A stretch of 36,176 nucleotides of DNA from Streptomyces adustus (GCF_009377175.1 NZ_VJZD01000080.1:1-36176); one strand, 5' to 3'. Shown: positions 16,033-23,717, counted from the first letter of the stretch. Translations and numbers: made by a program. Notes: generated by a model from the sequence alone, not told the origin.

Positions 16033-17019
16033 TCAGAAACGGTACTGCTCGTCGTAACCGTTGCCGTTGCCCTGCTGCTGGCCGTCGCCCTGGTACGGGT
16101 ACTGCTGCTGCCCCTGGTCGTGCTCGCCGCCGTACTGGCCGTCGGTGCTGCGCTGCTGCGGCACCCACACCCCGCCGGCCGGGGTCTCGCCCCCGTAGCC
16201 GGCGTACTGGTCCTGGCCGTAGTTCTGCTGGCCGTACTGGTTGCCGTAACCGGAGGTGTCGTACGAGGTGCCGTCGCCGTAGGTCTGGGTGCCGCCGTAC
16301 GGGTCGGAGTAGGCCGCGTACTGCTGCTGCTGGCCGGTGGTGTCGTACCCGTACTGCTGGTAGCCGGAGTAGCCGTCGTAGGAGTACGACTGGTCGGCGC
16401 CCTGGGCGGCCGTCGCGTACTGGTCCTGCGGCTGGCCGTTGGCGGCGTAGGAGTTGTTGCCGTAGACGCCGTAGGAGCCGGTGTCGTCGGGCATCGGCTG
16501 CGGCTCGTAGACCGCGGTGGACTCGGCGGCCGCGGGCTCGCCGGACCGGTCCGCGGTGAACACGTCGTCGCGCTCGTAGCCGTCGTCCTGGAGGTAGGCG
16601 GCCTTCTCCGGCGCGTACGCCGCCGTGTCGTCGGCGCGATCGCCGTCGTCGTAACCGTCCGTGTGGGCGTCCTGGCCGGAGTCCTCCAGGTCCGAGTCCT
16701 CCTCCGCCCGGCCGCGGCGGCGCGCGAAGCCCGCGACGGCACCGACACCCTCGTCGTCCTCGTCCGGGCGCTTGACCGCCCAGCCGGCCGCGAAGCCGCG
16801 CCGGAACGACAGGGTGACGTAGGTCTGGCCGACCGCGAAGGCCGCGGCGCCCAGTCCGATCACGATCACGGACGGGATCAGCACACCGAGCACGACGCCG
16901 AGGAAGCCGCCGAAGGCGAGCAGGCGCCAGCGCAACCGCGCCTTGTACTGCAACAGCACCTCGCCGAGCAGCCACAGTGCGACGATGCCGAACGCGATGT
17001 AGAGGACCGTCCAGCCCAT
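16033..17019 (-). CDS. Membrane protein with Tyr/Gln/Gly-rich prion-like tail
   Basis: A 328-residue protein of two parts. The first 66 residues hold two or three hydrophobic helices (VLYIAFGIVALWLLGEVLL; AFGGFLGVVLGVLIPSVIVI; GLGAAAFAVGQ), with a short basic turn between. After FRRGFAAGWAVKRPDEDDEG there is an acidic linker (about 85-150), and the last 150 or so residues are almost wholly Tyr, Gln, Gly, Asn, Asp and Ser (QQYGYDTTGQQQQYAAYSD). No enzymatic motif is visible. ATG 17019 has AGAGGGG about 5 nt upstream. It lies downstream of metF on the same strand with a 56-nt gap. The family is unknown to me; homologues are likely in other Streptomyces with variable tails. Confidence 0.85.
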   Translation of the reverse strand: MGWTVLYIAFGIVALWLLGEVLLQYKARLRWRLLAFGGFLGVVLGVLIPSVIVIGLGAAAFAVGQTYVTLSFRRGFAAGWAVKRPDEDDEGVGAVAGFARRRGRAEEDSDLEDSGQDAHTDGYDDGDRADDTAAYAPEKAAYLQDDGYERDDVFTADRSGEPAAAESTAVYEPQPMPDDTGSYGVYGNNSYAANGQPQDQYATAAQGADQSYSYDGYSGYQQYGYDTTGQQQQYAAYSDPYGGTQTYGDGTSYDTSGYGNQYGQQNYGQDQYAGYGGETPAGGVWVPQQRSTDGQYGGEHDQGQQQYPYQGDGQQQGNGNGYDEQYRF

Positions 17020-17075
17020 GTACGCCCCTCTCCCAGTGGCCGCTACGCAGTGTGTCGTATCCGGGTACGGCCGGT

Positions 17076-17999
17076 CTAGGCCTGCGGTGGGTGGTGCAGG
17101 CCCAGATTCTCGTAGATTTCCAGCGTAGCCGTGGAGTTGTTGAGCGTGATGAAGTGCAGTCCGGGCACTCCCTCGGCCTGAAGCCGCGCGCAGAACTCCG
17201 TGGCGTATTCGATGCCAATGGAGCGTACAGCGGCCGGATCCTCTTTCGCTGTGAGGATCCGCTCTTTCAGGACTTCCGGGATCGCGGCGTTGCTCAATTG
17301 TGGCAGTCGTTCCAGCATCTTGACGCTGGTGACCGGCATCACCTCGGGGATCACCGGGGTCGCGCAGCCCGCCGCCTCCACCCGGTCGCGCAGCCGCAGG
17401 TACGACTCCGGTTCGAAGAACATCTGCGTGATGGCGTAGTCGGCGCCGGCCCGGCACTTGTCGACGAAGTGCGCGACGTCGGACTCCCAGTCGGCGGAGC
17501 GCGGATGCATCTCCGGGAAGGCGGCCACGCCCACGCAGAAGTCGCCGGACTCCTTGATGAGCCGGACCAGTTCGGCGGCGTAGGTCAGACCCTGGGGATG
17601 CGGCACCCAGTCGGCCATGGGGTCGCCGGGCGGGTCGCCGCGCACCGCGAGCATGTTGCGGATCCCGGCGTCGGCGTACTGGCCGATGATGTTGCGCAGC
17701 TCCGCGACGGAGTGGTTGACCGCGGTCAGGTGGGCGACCGGGGTGAGCGTGGTGTCCGAGGCGATCTGCTCGGTCGCCCGAACGGTGCCGGAACGGGTGG
17801 AGCCGCCCGCGCCGTACGTCACGGAGACGAAGTCCGGGGCGACCGCCTCGACCCTGCGCAGCGCGTTCCACAGGTTGCGCTCGCCCTTCTCCGTCTTCGG
17901 GGCCCAGAACTCGAAGGAGTGGACCGTCTTGCCGGTGGCGAGCATGTCGCGCACGGTACGCGCGCGGTCGGTCCGGGTGGACGCGGTTCCAAGGGCCAT
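17076..17999 (-). CDS. metF: Methylenetetrahydrofolate reductase
   Basis: Reduces 5,10-methylene-THF to 5-methyl-THF for methionine synthesis, using FAD. The 307-residue length matches bacterial MetF (about 296). Visible marks are HSFEFWAPKTEKGERN near the N-terminus, DFVSVTYGAGGSTRSGT, LTAVNHSVAELRNIIGQY, NMLAVRGDPPGDP, ADYAITQMFFEPESYLR and the C-terminal PGLHFITLNNSTATLEIYENLGL. It is a TIM-barrel flavoprotein. The ATG at 17999 has no Shine-Dalgarno but sits 6 nt after a TAACCT -10 with TTGGGT 17 nt further up, so the mRNA is probably leaderless. It is followed by the Tyr/Gln-rich membrane protein gene and preceded by thiE, all on the minus strand. Confidence 0.96.
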   Translation of the reverse strand: MALGTASTRTDRARTVRDMLATGKTVHSFEFWAPKTEKGERNLWNALRRVEAVAPDFVSVTYGAGGSTRSGTVRATEQIASDTTLTPVAHLTAVNHSVAELRNIIGQYADAGIRNMLAVRGDPPGDPMADWVPHPQGLTYAAELVRLIKESGDFCVGVAAFPEMHPRSADWESDVAHFVDKCRAGADYAITQMFFEPESYLRLRDRVEAAGCATPVIPEVMPVTSVKMLERLPQLSNAAIPEVLKERILTAKEDPAAVRSIGIEYATEFCARLQAEGVPGLHFITLNNSTATLEIYENLGLHHPPQA

Positions 18000-18005
18000 A
18001 CCCGC

Positions 18006-18034
18006 AGGTTAGCCAGGGGGCGGCGGACACCCAA
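18006..18034 (-). promoter_or_regulatory. metF promoter, probably leaderless
   Basis: On the minus strand TTGGGT (18029-18034), 17 nt, TAACCT (18006-18011), then 6 nt to the metF ATG. The spacing puts the transcription start at or next to the A of ATG. The inverted repeat TGTCCA-tccct-TGGACA (18071-18087) lies further upstream and could be an operator. Confidence 0.6.
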
Positions 18035-18114
18035 CCGAATGCGGGAAATTTGCCCGAATTGTCGACTTGTTGTCCATCCCTTGGACAGGGCGCCGTCCGA
18101 CGGCGCCCGGGACG

Positions 18115-18771
18115 TCACGCCTTGCGCAGCCGCTCGGCGAACTCCGCCGCCGCCGCGCCCGGGTCGTCCGCCCGGGTGATCGCCCGTACGACGACGACCC
18201 TGCGGGCACCCGCGTCGAGCACCTCGTCGAGGTTGCCGAGGTCGATGCCGCCGATCGCGAACCAGGGACGGCGGGTGCCGAGGGCGGCGGTGTGGCGCAC
18301 CAGGTCGAGGCCGGGCGCGTGGCGGCCGGGCTTGGTGGGCGTGGGCCAGCAGGGGCCGGTGCAGAAGTAGTCCACGCCGTCCTGGACGGCCGCGGCCTCC
18401 GCCTCCGCCGGGGCGTGCGTGGAGCGGCCCACGAGGACGTCGTCGCCGAGGATCGCGCGGGCCGCGGGCACCGGGAGGTCGCCCTGGCCGAGGTGGAGCA
18501 CCCGGGCTCCGGCGGCGTGCGCCACGTCCGCGCGGTCGTTGACCGCGAGCAGCTTGCCGTGCCGGGCGCAGGCGTCGGCGAGGACCGCCAGATGGTCCAG
18601 CTCCTCCGCCGCCTCCATGCCCTTGTCGCGCAGCTGCACGATGTCGACCCCGCCGGCCAGGACCGCGTCCAGGAACTCCGCGAGGTCGCCCTGCTCCTTC
18701 CGGGCGTCCGTGCAGAGGTAGAGACGGGCGTCGGCGAGCGCGGCGCGTGCGGTGGCGGCGGTGTCGGGCAT
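18115..18771 (-). CDS. thiE: Thiamine phosphate synthase
   Basis: Condenses HMP-pyrophosphate with thiazole phosphate carboxylate/thiazole phosphate to make thiamine phosphate. The 218-residue TIM barrel shows ARLYLCTDAR, the pyrophosphate-binding VDIVQLRDKG, LAVNDRADVAHAAGARVLHL, LVGRSTHAPAEAEAA, YFCTGPCWPTPTKPG and WFAIGGIDLGNLDEVL, all ThiE hallmarks. ATG 18771 has GGGGGA about 7 nt upstream. Unlike the plus-strand thiOSG operon, no TPP riboswitch is visible ahead of it. It shares the strand with Rv2175c-like and metF genes, but a hairpin at 18815-18857 separates it from the former. It supplies the joining step for the thiazole made by ThiO-ThiS-ThiG about 3 kb away. Confidence 0.95.
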   Translation of the reverse strand: MPDTAATARAALADARLYLCTDARKEQGDLAEFLDAVLAGGVDIVQLRDKGMEAAEELDHLAVLADACARHGKLLAVNDRADVAHAAGARVLHLGQGDLPVPAARAILGDDVLVGRSTHAPAEAEAAAVQDGVDYFCTGPCWPTPTKPGRHAPGLDLVRHTAALGTRRPWFAIGGIDLGNLDEVLDAGARRVVVVRAITRADDPGAAAAEFAERLRKA

Positions 18772-18814
18772 GCGTGGGTCCCCCCGGAGCCCCTGGCGGG
18801 GCGGTGCGCGATGG

Positions 18815-18857
18815 CGTACGGCCGCGGTGCACCACTGCCGTGGGCCGCGGCCGTACG
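18815..18857 (-). terminator. Terminator after the Rv2175c-like gene
   Basis: Arms CGTACGGCCGCGG (18815-18827) and its complement (18845-18857) form a perfect 13-bp stem with a 17-nt loop, starting 25 nt after the stop of the Rv2175c-like gene and before thiE. It argues against full co-transcription of the two. Confidence 0.7.
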
Positions 18858-18882
18858 TCGGACGGTTGTTCGGATCAGCGGG

Positions 18883-19248
18883 TCAGACGGCGAGCGCCTG
18901 GGCGCGGCGCTTCACCTCCGTGCCGCGATTCTCGCTCAGGGCCTGCGCGGGGGTGCCGGGCAGGCTCGGGTCGGGGGTGAACAGCCACTCCAGCATCTCC
19001 TCGTCGGAGAAGCCGTCGTCCCGCAGCAGCGTCAGGGTCCCGGTCAGGCCCTTGACGACCTTGTCCTCGTCGATGAAGGCGGCGGGAACGTGCAGCGCCC
19101 GGTTCTCGCCCCGGCGTACGGCGATGAGCTGGCCCTCCTTGACCAGCTGCCGCACCCGGGTCACCTCGACGTCGAGCATCTCGGCGATGTCGGGAAGGGT
19201 GAGCCAGGCGGGGACGAGAGCATCAGTCTTTGCGTCAATCTCGGTCAC
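18883..19248 (-). CDS. Rv2175c-like DNA-binding protein
   Basis: Small regulator of 121 residues resembling M. tuberculosis Rv2175c, a DNA-binding substrate of the kinase PknL. An N-terminal winged-helix region (WLTLPDIAEMLDVEVTRVRQ) is followed by LVKEGQLIAVRRGENR, and the C-terminal part carries DGFSDEEMLEWLFTPDPSLPG and EVKRRAQALAV, which match the mycobacterial protein closely from memory. The N-terminus has Thr2 and Thr8 as possible phosphorylation sites. GTG 19248 starts MTEIDAKTDALVPAWL; the ribosome site is weak (GAAGG one base away). A PASTA kinase of the PknL type lies about 4.5 kb away in the window, so the pair is probably functional here as well. DNA target unknown. Confidence 0.88.
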   Translation of the reverse strand: MTEIDAKTDALVPAWLTLPDIAEMLDVEVTRVRQLVKEGQLIAVRRGENRALHVPAAFIDEDKVVKGLTGTLTLLRDDGFSDEEMLEWLFTPDPSLPGTPAQALSENRGTEVKRRAQALAV

Positions 19249-19304
19249 GCCTTCAAGACTGCCATCCCGGACCGGCCGTGCACAGCCGGGCTGCCCCCTG
19301 CGGG

Positions 19305-20582
19305 CTACGCCGTCGCCGCCTTCAGCGGTCGCGCGGGGTCCGCCAGCAGCCCGGGGTCCATCTCCGCCCCGGCCTCGATCAGCCGTCGGCCCTGGGCCAG
19401 ATCCCGGGGGCGCCCCACGGCGAGCAGCGCGACGAGGCGGTTCTCGCGCAGCCAGCACACGGTCCACGCGGGACCGGCGGGGTCGCCGCGCCACACGGTC
19501 GTGTCGGCGTCGGCGTGGTGGCCCGCGTACTGCACGAAGCGCCCGAACTGCTCGGACCAGAAGTAGGGCACCGGGTTGTAGTGCACCGGGGGCTCGTCGG
19601 TGGCCTCGCCGACGATGTTCGACGCGACGGTGCGCGGCCCCTGGAGGGCGTTGTCCCAGTGGTGGATCAGCAGGCGCTCGCCGTACCTGCCCGAGGGGAA
19701 GGAGGCGCAGTCGCCGACCGCGTAGACGTCCGGGACGGAGGTGCGCAGGCAGGCGTCGGCCAGGACCTCGCCGTGCGGCCCGAGGGCGATGCCGGAGCCG
19801 GCCAGGAGGTCCGTGGCGGGACGGGCCCCGATCCCGACCACGACCGCGCCCGCGGGCAGCCGGGTGCCGTCGTCGAGCACCACCTCGCCGGGCTCGACGT
19901 GCGCCACGCGCGCGTGGGTGCGCAGCTCGGCGCCGCTGTCGGCGTACCAGCCGGTCATCGGGGCGGCCACCTCTGCGGGCAGCGCGCCGGCCAGCGGACG
20001 GTCCGCCGCCTCGACGACCGTCACCGCGCAGCCCGCCTCCCGGGCGGCCGTCGCGAACTCCGCGCCGATCCAGCCCGCGCCGACGACCACGATGTCGTGC
20101 TGCCGGGCCAGTACCGGCCGCAGCCGCGCGGCGTCGTCGAGGGTGCGCAGCAGATGCACACCGGGCACGCCCTCCGTGCCGGGCAGCCGGATCGGTTCGG
20201 CGCCGGTGGCGAGGACCAGGACGTCGTACGGCACCGCGACCGGCCCCGCGTCGGAGCCGTCGTCCTGGGAGGTGCCGCCGACGGTGTCCACCTCCCGGTC
20301 GTCCGGGCGGACGCCCAACACCTCGCAGCCGAGCCGCAGTTCGACGCCGATCTCCTCGAAGTCGACGTCGAAGGCGGCGCCCTCGGCCTTGCCGAGCAGC
20401 ACGGCCTTGGACAGCGGCGGCCGGTCGTAGGGCTGGTGGGGCTCGGCGCCGAGCACGGTCACCGCGCCGGTGAAGCCCTGCTCCCGCAGGGCGACCGCGG
20501 TCTGCACCCCGGCCATGCCCGCGCCGACGACGACCACGCGCCGCTGTCCCGAGGTCACTCGTTGCTGCGTCTGCTCGCTCAC
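19305..20582 (-). CDS. NAD(P)/FAD-dependent oxidoreductase (ferredoxin reductase-like)
   Basis: A 425-residue pyridine-nucleotide-disulphide oxidoreductase-type protein with two dinucleotide folds. FAD motif VVVVGAGMAGVQTAVALREQ, then PYDRPPLSKAVL (the rubredoxin/ferredoxin reductase signature), ATGAEPIRLPG, NAD motif VVVGAGWIGAEFATAAREAG, and the second FAD motif SVPDVYAVGDCASF, followed by HHWDNALQGPRTVASNI and PYFWSEQFG. The last part resembles the reductase C-terminal domain of ferredoxin/rubredoxin reductases. The electron partner is unknown. GTG 20582 (GTG AGC GAG) is weakly supported by GGTGA. It lies between the Rv2175c-like gene (56-nt gap) and the small unknown gene, all minus strand. 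A TTG or GTG further upstream is possible, but the fold starts only 15 residues in. Confidence 0.9.
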   Translation of the reverse strand: MSEQTQQRVTSGQRRVVVVGAGMAGVQTAVALREQGFTGAVTVLGAEPHQPYDRPPLSKAVLLGKAEGAAFDVDFEEIGVELRLGCEVLGVRPDDREVDTVGGTSQDDGSDAGPVAVPYDVLVLATGAEPIRLPGTEGVPGVHLLRTLDDAARLRPVLARQHDIVVVGAGWIGAEFATAAREAGCAVTVVEAADRPLAGALPAEVAAPMTGWYADSGAELRTHARVAHVEPGEVVLDDGTRLPAGAVVVGIGARPATDLLAGSGIALGPHGEVLADACLRTSVPDVYAVGDCASFPSGRYGERLLIHHWDNALQGPRTVASNIVGEATDEPPVHYNPVPYFWSEQFGRFVQYAGHHADADTTVWRGDPAGPAWTVCWLRENRLVALLAVGRPRDLAQGRRLIEAGAEMDPGLLADPARPLKAATA

Positions 20583-20682
20583 TCGATCACCATAGACAAC
20601 CGGTCGTCCGCCGGTCGCCGGGCGGGTTCGGCGCCCCGGTCCACGACCGGCGCGGCCGACGGCTCCGTCACCGGCGCCCCGG

Positions 20683-21024
20683 CTACTCGGCCGGTTGCTC
20701 GACCACGCTGGTCCCGCTGCCCGGCCGCGACTCCCATTCCCAGGTCTCCTCCAGCCGCACCCGGCCGTCGGGGAGTTCGACGACCGTCGACACGCAGTGC
20801 CCGCTCGACGTGGTGCCGTCCTGCACCAGCTGGACGTACCGGAAGTCCAGCCGGTCACCCGACCGAGTACCCACCAACCGCCCGCGCACGACGTCGCCGC
20901 CCGCGTACTCGGCCCAGACCGCGCCGTCCTCCTCGTGGTACGTGAACCGGGTGCGGGTGCCGACCTGACCTGCGGCCTGGTCGGCGACCGGGGCGAGGAC
21001 GAGGCCGTCGAGCGAACGGGCCAT
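20683..21024 (-). CDS. Conserved hypothetical protein (small beta-rich)
   Basis: A 113-residue protein with no recognised catalytic motif. It reads as a compact beta-sheet domain with regular alternation: RTRFTYHEEDGAVWAEYAGG, VRGRLVGTRSGDRLDFRYVQ, TTSSGHCVSTVVELPDGRVR and LEETWEWESRPGSGTSV. The pattern suggests a lipid- or small-molecule-binding barrel, but I cannot name it. Similar proteins are, I believe, common in actinobacteria and occasionally mislabelled as N-acetylglutamate synthase; nothing here supports that. ATG 21024 has GGGAG about 9 nt upstream. It diverges from the TPP riboswitch/thiO operon, and its start is only 58 nt from the riboswitch. Confidence 0.8.
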   Translation of the reverse strand: MARSLDGLVLAPVADQAAGQVGTRTRFTYHEEDGAVWAEYAGGDVVRGRLVGTRSGDRLDFRYVQLVQDGTTSSGHCVSTVVELPDGRVRLEETWEWESRPGSGTSVVEQPAE

Positions 21025-21082
21025 GGGCGAAGGCTCCCTTACTGAGGCTTGGGGCGTCGGGCTAGGGTGGTCAACGTAAAGC

Positions 21083-21172
21083 ACTCGCGGGAGCCCGGAC
21101 GCACCGGGCTGAGAGGGAGGCTGGCGGCCTCCGACCGTACGAACCTGATCCGGGTCATGCCGGCGAAGGGAG
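21083..21172 (+). ncRNA. TPP riboswitch (THI element)
   Basis: All conserved blocks are present in order: CGGGAGCCC, CTGAGA (21109-21114), GACCGTACGAACCTGATC, CGGGTCATGCCGGCGAAGGG. The element ends at the Shine-Dalgarno GGGAGGGG (21168-21175) of thiO, so TPP binding should sequester it and block translation. A candidate promoter upstream is TTACTG (21039-21044), 18 nt, TAGGGT (21063-21068). It controls thiO-thiS-thiG. High-confidence by sequence; no search run. Confidence 0.96.
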
Positions 21173-21185
21173 GGGCTGGACGCCC

Positions 21186-22352
21186 ATGTCGCCTACGCGT
21201 ACGTCAGACGTCCTCGTCGTGGGGGGCGGGATCATCGGACTCGTGACGGCGTGGCGGGCCGCGCAGCGCGGGTTCGCCACGGCCGTGCTGGATCCCGCGC
21301 CCGGCGGCGGGGCCGCGCAGGTGGCGGCCGGGATGCTGGCCGCCGTCACGGAACTGCACTTCGGCGAGCAGACCCTGCTCGGCCTGAACCTCGCCTCGGC
21401 CCGCCGCTGGCCGGACTTCGCGGCGGAGCTCACCGACTTCACGGGCCACGACCTCGGCTACCGCCGCTGCGGCACGCTCGCGGTGGCGCTGGACGCCGAC
21501 GACCGGGCCGAGCTGCGCGAACTGCACGTCTTCCAGCGGCAGTCGGGGCTGGAGTCCGAGTGGCTGTCCGGGCGGGAGTGCCGGCGTCTCGAGCCGATGC
21601 TCGCGCCAGGTGTGCGCGGCGGGCTGCGGGTCGACGGCGACCACCAGGTCGATCCACGACGGGTGGCGGCCGCCCTGGTGACCGCCTGCGAGCGGTCGGG
21701 GGTGGTGTTCCACCGGGAGTGGGCCGAACGGCTGGAGGTCGCCCGGGAGCGGGCGGCGGGGATCGTCACCCGCGAGGGCACGGCGTTGGCCGCGGGGCAG
21801 GTGGTGCTCGCGGCCGGCAGCCTCAGCGGGCGGCTGGCGGGGCTCCCGCCGGAGGTACGGCCACCGGTGCGGCCCGTGAAGGGGCAGGTGCTCCGGCTGA
21901 CCGTGCCGCCGCGGTACGCGCCCTTCCTGAGCCGGACCGTACGGGCCGTGGTGCGCGGCGGGCATGTCTACCTGGTGCCGCGGGAGAACGGCGAGCTGGT
22001 CGTCGGCGCGACGAGCGAGGAACTGGGCTGGGACACCACGGTGACGGCGGGCGGCGTGTACGAGCTGCTGCGCGACGCGCACGAGCTGGTGCCGGGCCTG
22101 ACCGAGCTGCCGCTCACCGAGACCCTGGCCGGACTGCGCCCCGCCTCCCCGGACAACGCGCCGCTGCTCGGCCCGACCGGACTGGACGGCCTGCTGCTGG
22201 CCACCGGGCACCACCGCAACGGGGTGCTGCTCACGCCGGTCACCGGTGACGTGCTCGCGCACGCGCTGGCCACCGGTTCGCTGCCGGACGAGGCACGTCC
22301 CTTCACCCCCCGGCGGTTCGCCGCCGCCGCACTCACGGAGCAGCCCGTATGA
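21186..22352 (+). CDS. thiO: Glycine oxidase ThiO
   Basis: Flavoenzyme that oxidises glycine to the imine (dehydroglycine) needed for thiazole formation. The 388 residues show the FAD motif DVLVVGGGIIGLVTAWRAAQ at the N-terminus, GGGAAQVAAGMLAAVTEL, RPVKGQVLRLTVP, YLVPRENGELVVGATSEE (with GVYELL) and the C-terminal flavin contact PLLGPTGLDGLLLATGHHRN GVLLTPVTG, the D-amino-acid-oxidase superfamily ending. ATG 21186 is 10 nt after the riboswitch-embedded GGGAGGGG. The stop overlaps thiS by four bases (ATGA). ThiO replaces the anaerobic tyrosine lyase ThiH, fitting an aerobic actinomycete. Operon: thiO-thiS-thiG under one TPP riboswitch. Confidence 0.95.
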   Translation: MSPTRTSDVLVVGGGIIGLVTAWRAAQRGFATAVLDPAPGGGAAQVAAGMLAAVTELHFGEQTLLGLNLASARRWPDFAAELTDFTGHDLGYRRCGTLAVALDADDRAELRELHVFQRQSGLESEWLSGRECRRLEPMLAPGVRGGLRVDGDHQVDPRRVAAALVTACERSGVVFHREWAERLEVARERAAGIVTREGTALAAGQVVLAAGSLSGRLAGLPPEVRPPVRPVKGQVLRLTVPPRYAPFLSRTVRAVVRGGHVYLVPRENGELVVGATSEELGWDTTVTAGGVYELLRDAHELVPGLTELPLTETLAGLRPASPDNAPLLGPTGLDGLLLATGHHRNGVLLTPVTGDVLAHALATGSLPDEARPFTPRRFAAAALTEQPV

Positions 22353-22585
22353 GCACCCCGGCCACTCCCGCCCCCGCCGGCACCGTCACCGTCTCCGTCA
22401 ACGGGGAGCCCCGGCGGATCGCGGCCGGCACGGCCCTCGACGTCCTGGTGCGCACGCTCACCGCGGCGCCGTCCGGCGTGGCCGCCGCGGTCAACGAGAC
22501 CGTCGTCCCGCGCGGGCAGTGGCCCGCCACGGCCCTGTCCGAGGGCGACCGGGTCGAGGTCCTCACCGCCGTCCAGGGAGGCTGA
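22349..22585 (+). CDS. thiS: Sulfur carrier protein ThiS
   Basis: Ubiquitin-like sulfur carrier (78 residues) whose C-terminal Gly-Gly is adenylated and turned into a thiocarboxylate that donates sulfur to the thiazole. The protein ends VEVLTAVQGG, the required di-glycine; TVTVSVNGEPRRIAAG and AAAVNETVVPRGQW are the usual beta-grasp segments. The first 12 or so residues are a Pro/Ala extension. The start overlaps thiO (ATGA) and thiG follows after 3 nt. No ThiF/MoeB-like activating enzyme is in the window; it must be elsewhere. Confidence 0.96.
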   Translation: MSTPATPAPAGTVTVSVNGEPRRIAAGTALDVLVRTLTAAPSGVAAAVNETVVPRGQWPATALSEGDRVEVLTAVQGG

Positions 22586-22588
22586 CCC

Positions 22589-23383
22589 ATGGCCGACGAT
22601 CCCTTCGTCCTCGGCGGTACGTCGTACACGTCCAGGCTGATCATGGGTACGGGCGGTGCGCCCAGCCTCGACGTGCTGGAACGCGCGCTGGTCGCCTCCG
22701 GCACCGAGCTGACCACGGTCGCGATGCGGCGGGTGGACGCCTCGGTGCACGGATCCGTGCTGTCGGTGCTGGAGCGGCTCGGCATCCGGGTGCTGCCGAA
22801 CACGGCCGGCTGCTTCACCGCGGGCGAGGCCGTGCTGACCGCGCGGCTGGCCCGGGAGGCGCTCGGCACCGACCTGGTCAAGCTGGAGGTCGTCGCCGAC
22901 GAGCGGACCCTGCTGCCGGACCCGGTCGAGCTGCTGGACGCGGCGGAGACGCTGGTGGACGACGGGTTCACGGTGCTGCCGTACACGAACGACGATCCGG
23001 TGCTGGCGCGCAGGCTCCAGGACGTGGGGTGCGCCGCGGTGATGCCGCTGGGGTCGCCGATCGGGTCGGGGCTCGGGATCCGCAACCCGCACAACTTCCA
23101 GCTGATCGTCGAGCAGGCGCAGGTGCCGGTGATCCTGGACGCGGGCGCCGGTACGGCGTCGGACGTGGCGCTGGCGATGGAGCTGGGGTGCGCCGGGGTG
23201 ATGCTCGCCTCGGCGGTGACCCGGGCGCAGGAGCCGGTACGGATGGCCGCCGCCATGCGGTACGGGGTGGAGGCGGGACGGCTGGCCCGGCTGGCCGGCC
23301 GGATCCCCCGACGCCACTTCGCCCAGGCGTCGTCCCCGGCGACCGGACTGGCCGCGCTGGATCCCGAACGTCCTGCCTTCTAG
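22589..23383 (+). CDS. thiG: Thiazole synthase ThiG
   Basis: Forms the thiazole phosphate from 1-deoxyxylulose 5-phosphate, dehydroglycine and ThiS thiocarboxylate. The 264 residues are a normal length. The Schiff-base lysine is Lys98 in DLVKLEVVADE; other marks are SRLIMGTGGAPSLDVLERAL, LPNTAGCFTAGEAV, GCAAVMPLGSPIGSGLGI, VILDAGAGTASDVALAMELG and GVMLASAVTRAQEP. ATG 22589 has GGGAGG 7 nt upstream. It is the last gene of the riboswitch operon and is followed by a 334-nt intergenic stretch with an unusual tandem repeat, then the convergent kinase gene. Confidence 0.97.
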   Translation: MADDPFVLGGTSYTSRLIMGTGGAPSLDVLERALVASGTELTTVAMRRVDASVHGSVLSVLERLGIRVLPNTAGCFTAGEAVLTARLAREALGTDLVKLEVVADERTLLPDPVELLDAAETLVDDGFTVLPYTNDDPVLARRLQDVGCAAVMPLGSPIGSGLGIRNPHNFQLIVEQAQVPVILDAGAGTASDVALAMELGCAGVMLASAVTRAQEPVRMAAAMRYGVEAGRLARLAGRIPRRHFAQASSPATGLAALDPERPAF

Positions 23384-23397
23384 GTCCACGACGGGCA

Positions 23398-23621
23398 GGA
23401 CTCTCGCAGCACGCTCCGGGCGGCGCACCGGACGCAGATTTCGAGACCCGCCCCGGCACGTGCAACAGGCGGACTTTCGAGGCACGCCCTGGGTGGCGCG
23501 CCGAGCGCACTCTCGCGTCCGCCCGGGAGCCGCCGCGGCAGGCGGGACTTTCGAGACCCGCCCGGGGTGCCGCGGTGGACAGGGCTTTCGCCGGACGCCC
23601 CGGGTGCCGCGGCGAGCAAGG
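23398..23621. repeat. Six-copy degenerate tandem repeat, period about 37 nt
   Basis: The 334-nt gap between thiG and the kinase gene (23384-23717) holds no gene but a clear array. The core word (T/C)TTCG or TCTCG recurs at 23402, 23439, 23475, 23511, 23549 and 23586, that is, every 36-38 nt. Units share TTTCGAGNCACGCCCCGGG-like starts and then a GTGCCGCGG-like middle. Copies 2 and 5 share 15 identical bases (TTTCGAGACCCGCCC). The period is not a multiple of three. There is no spacer diversity, so this is not a CRISPR array. Function unknown; transcription from thiG could run through it. Confidence 0.8.
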
Positions 23622-23717
23622 ACCGCCCCCGCCCGCCGTGCTGCGTGCCGGTCCCCGGCCGCTCACGGCGCCGGGCGTGGGTCGGCCTGCCCCGGCACGC
23701 CGACCCGGCCGTCGGGG

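Noticed and set aside
18000..18114. SAM, SAH or B12 riboswitch upstream of metF
   Set aside because: The -35/-10 pair predicts a leaderless mRNA, leaving no room for an aptamer, and no conserved riboswitch core is visible.
23398..23621. CRISPR array
   Set aside because: The period of about 37 nt is all repeat; there are no unique spacers alternating with conserved repeats, and no cas gene is in the window.
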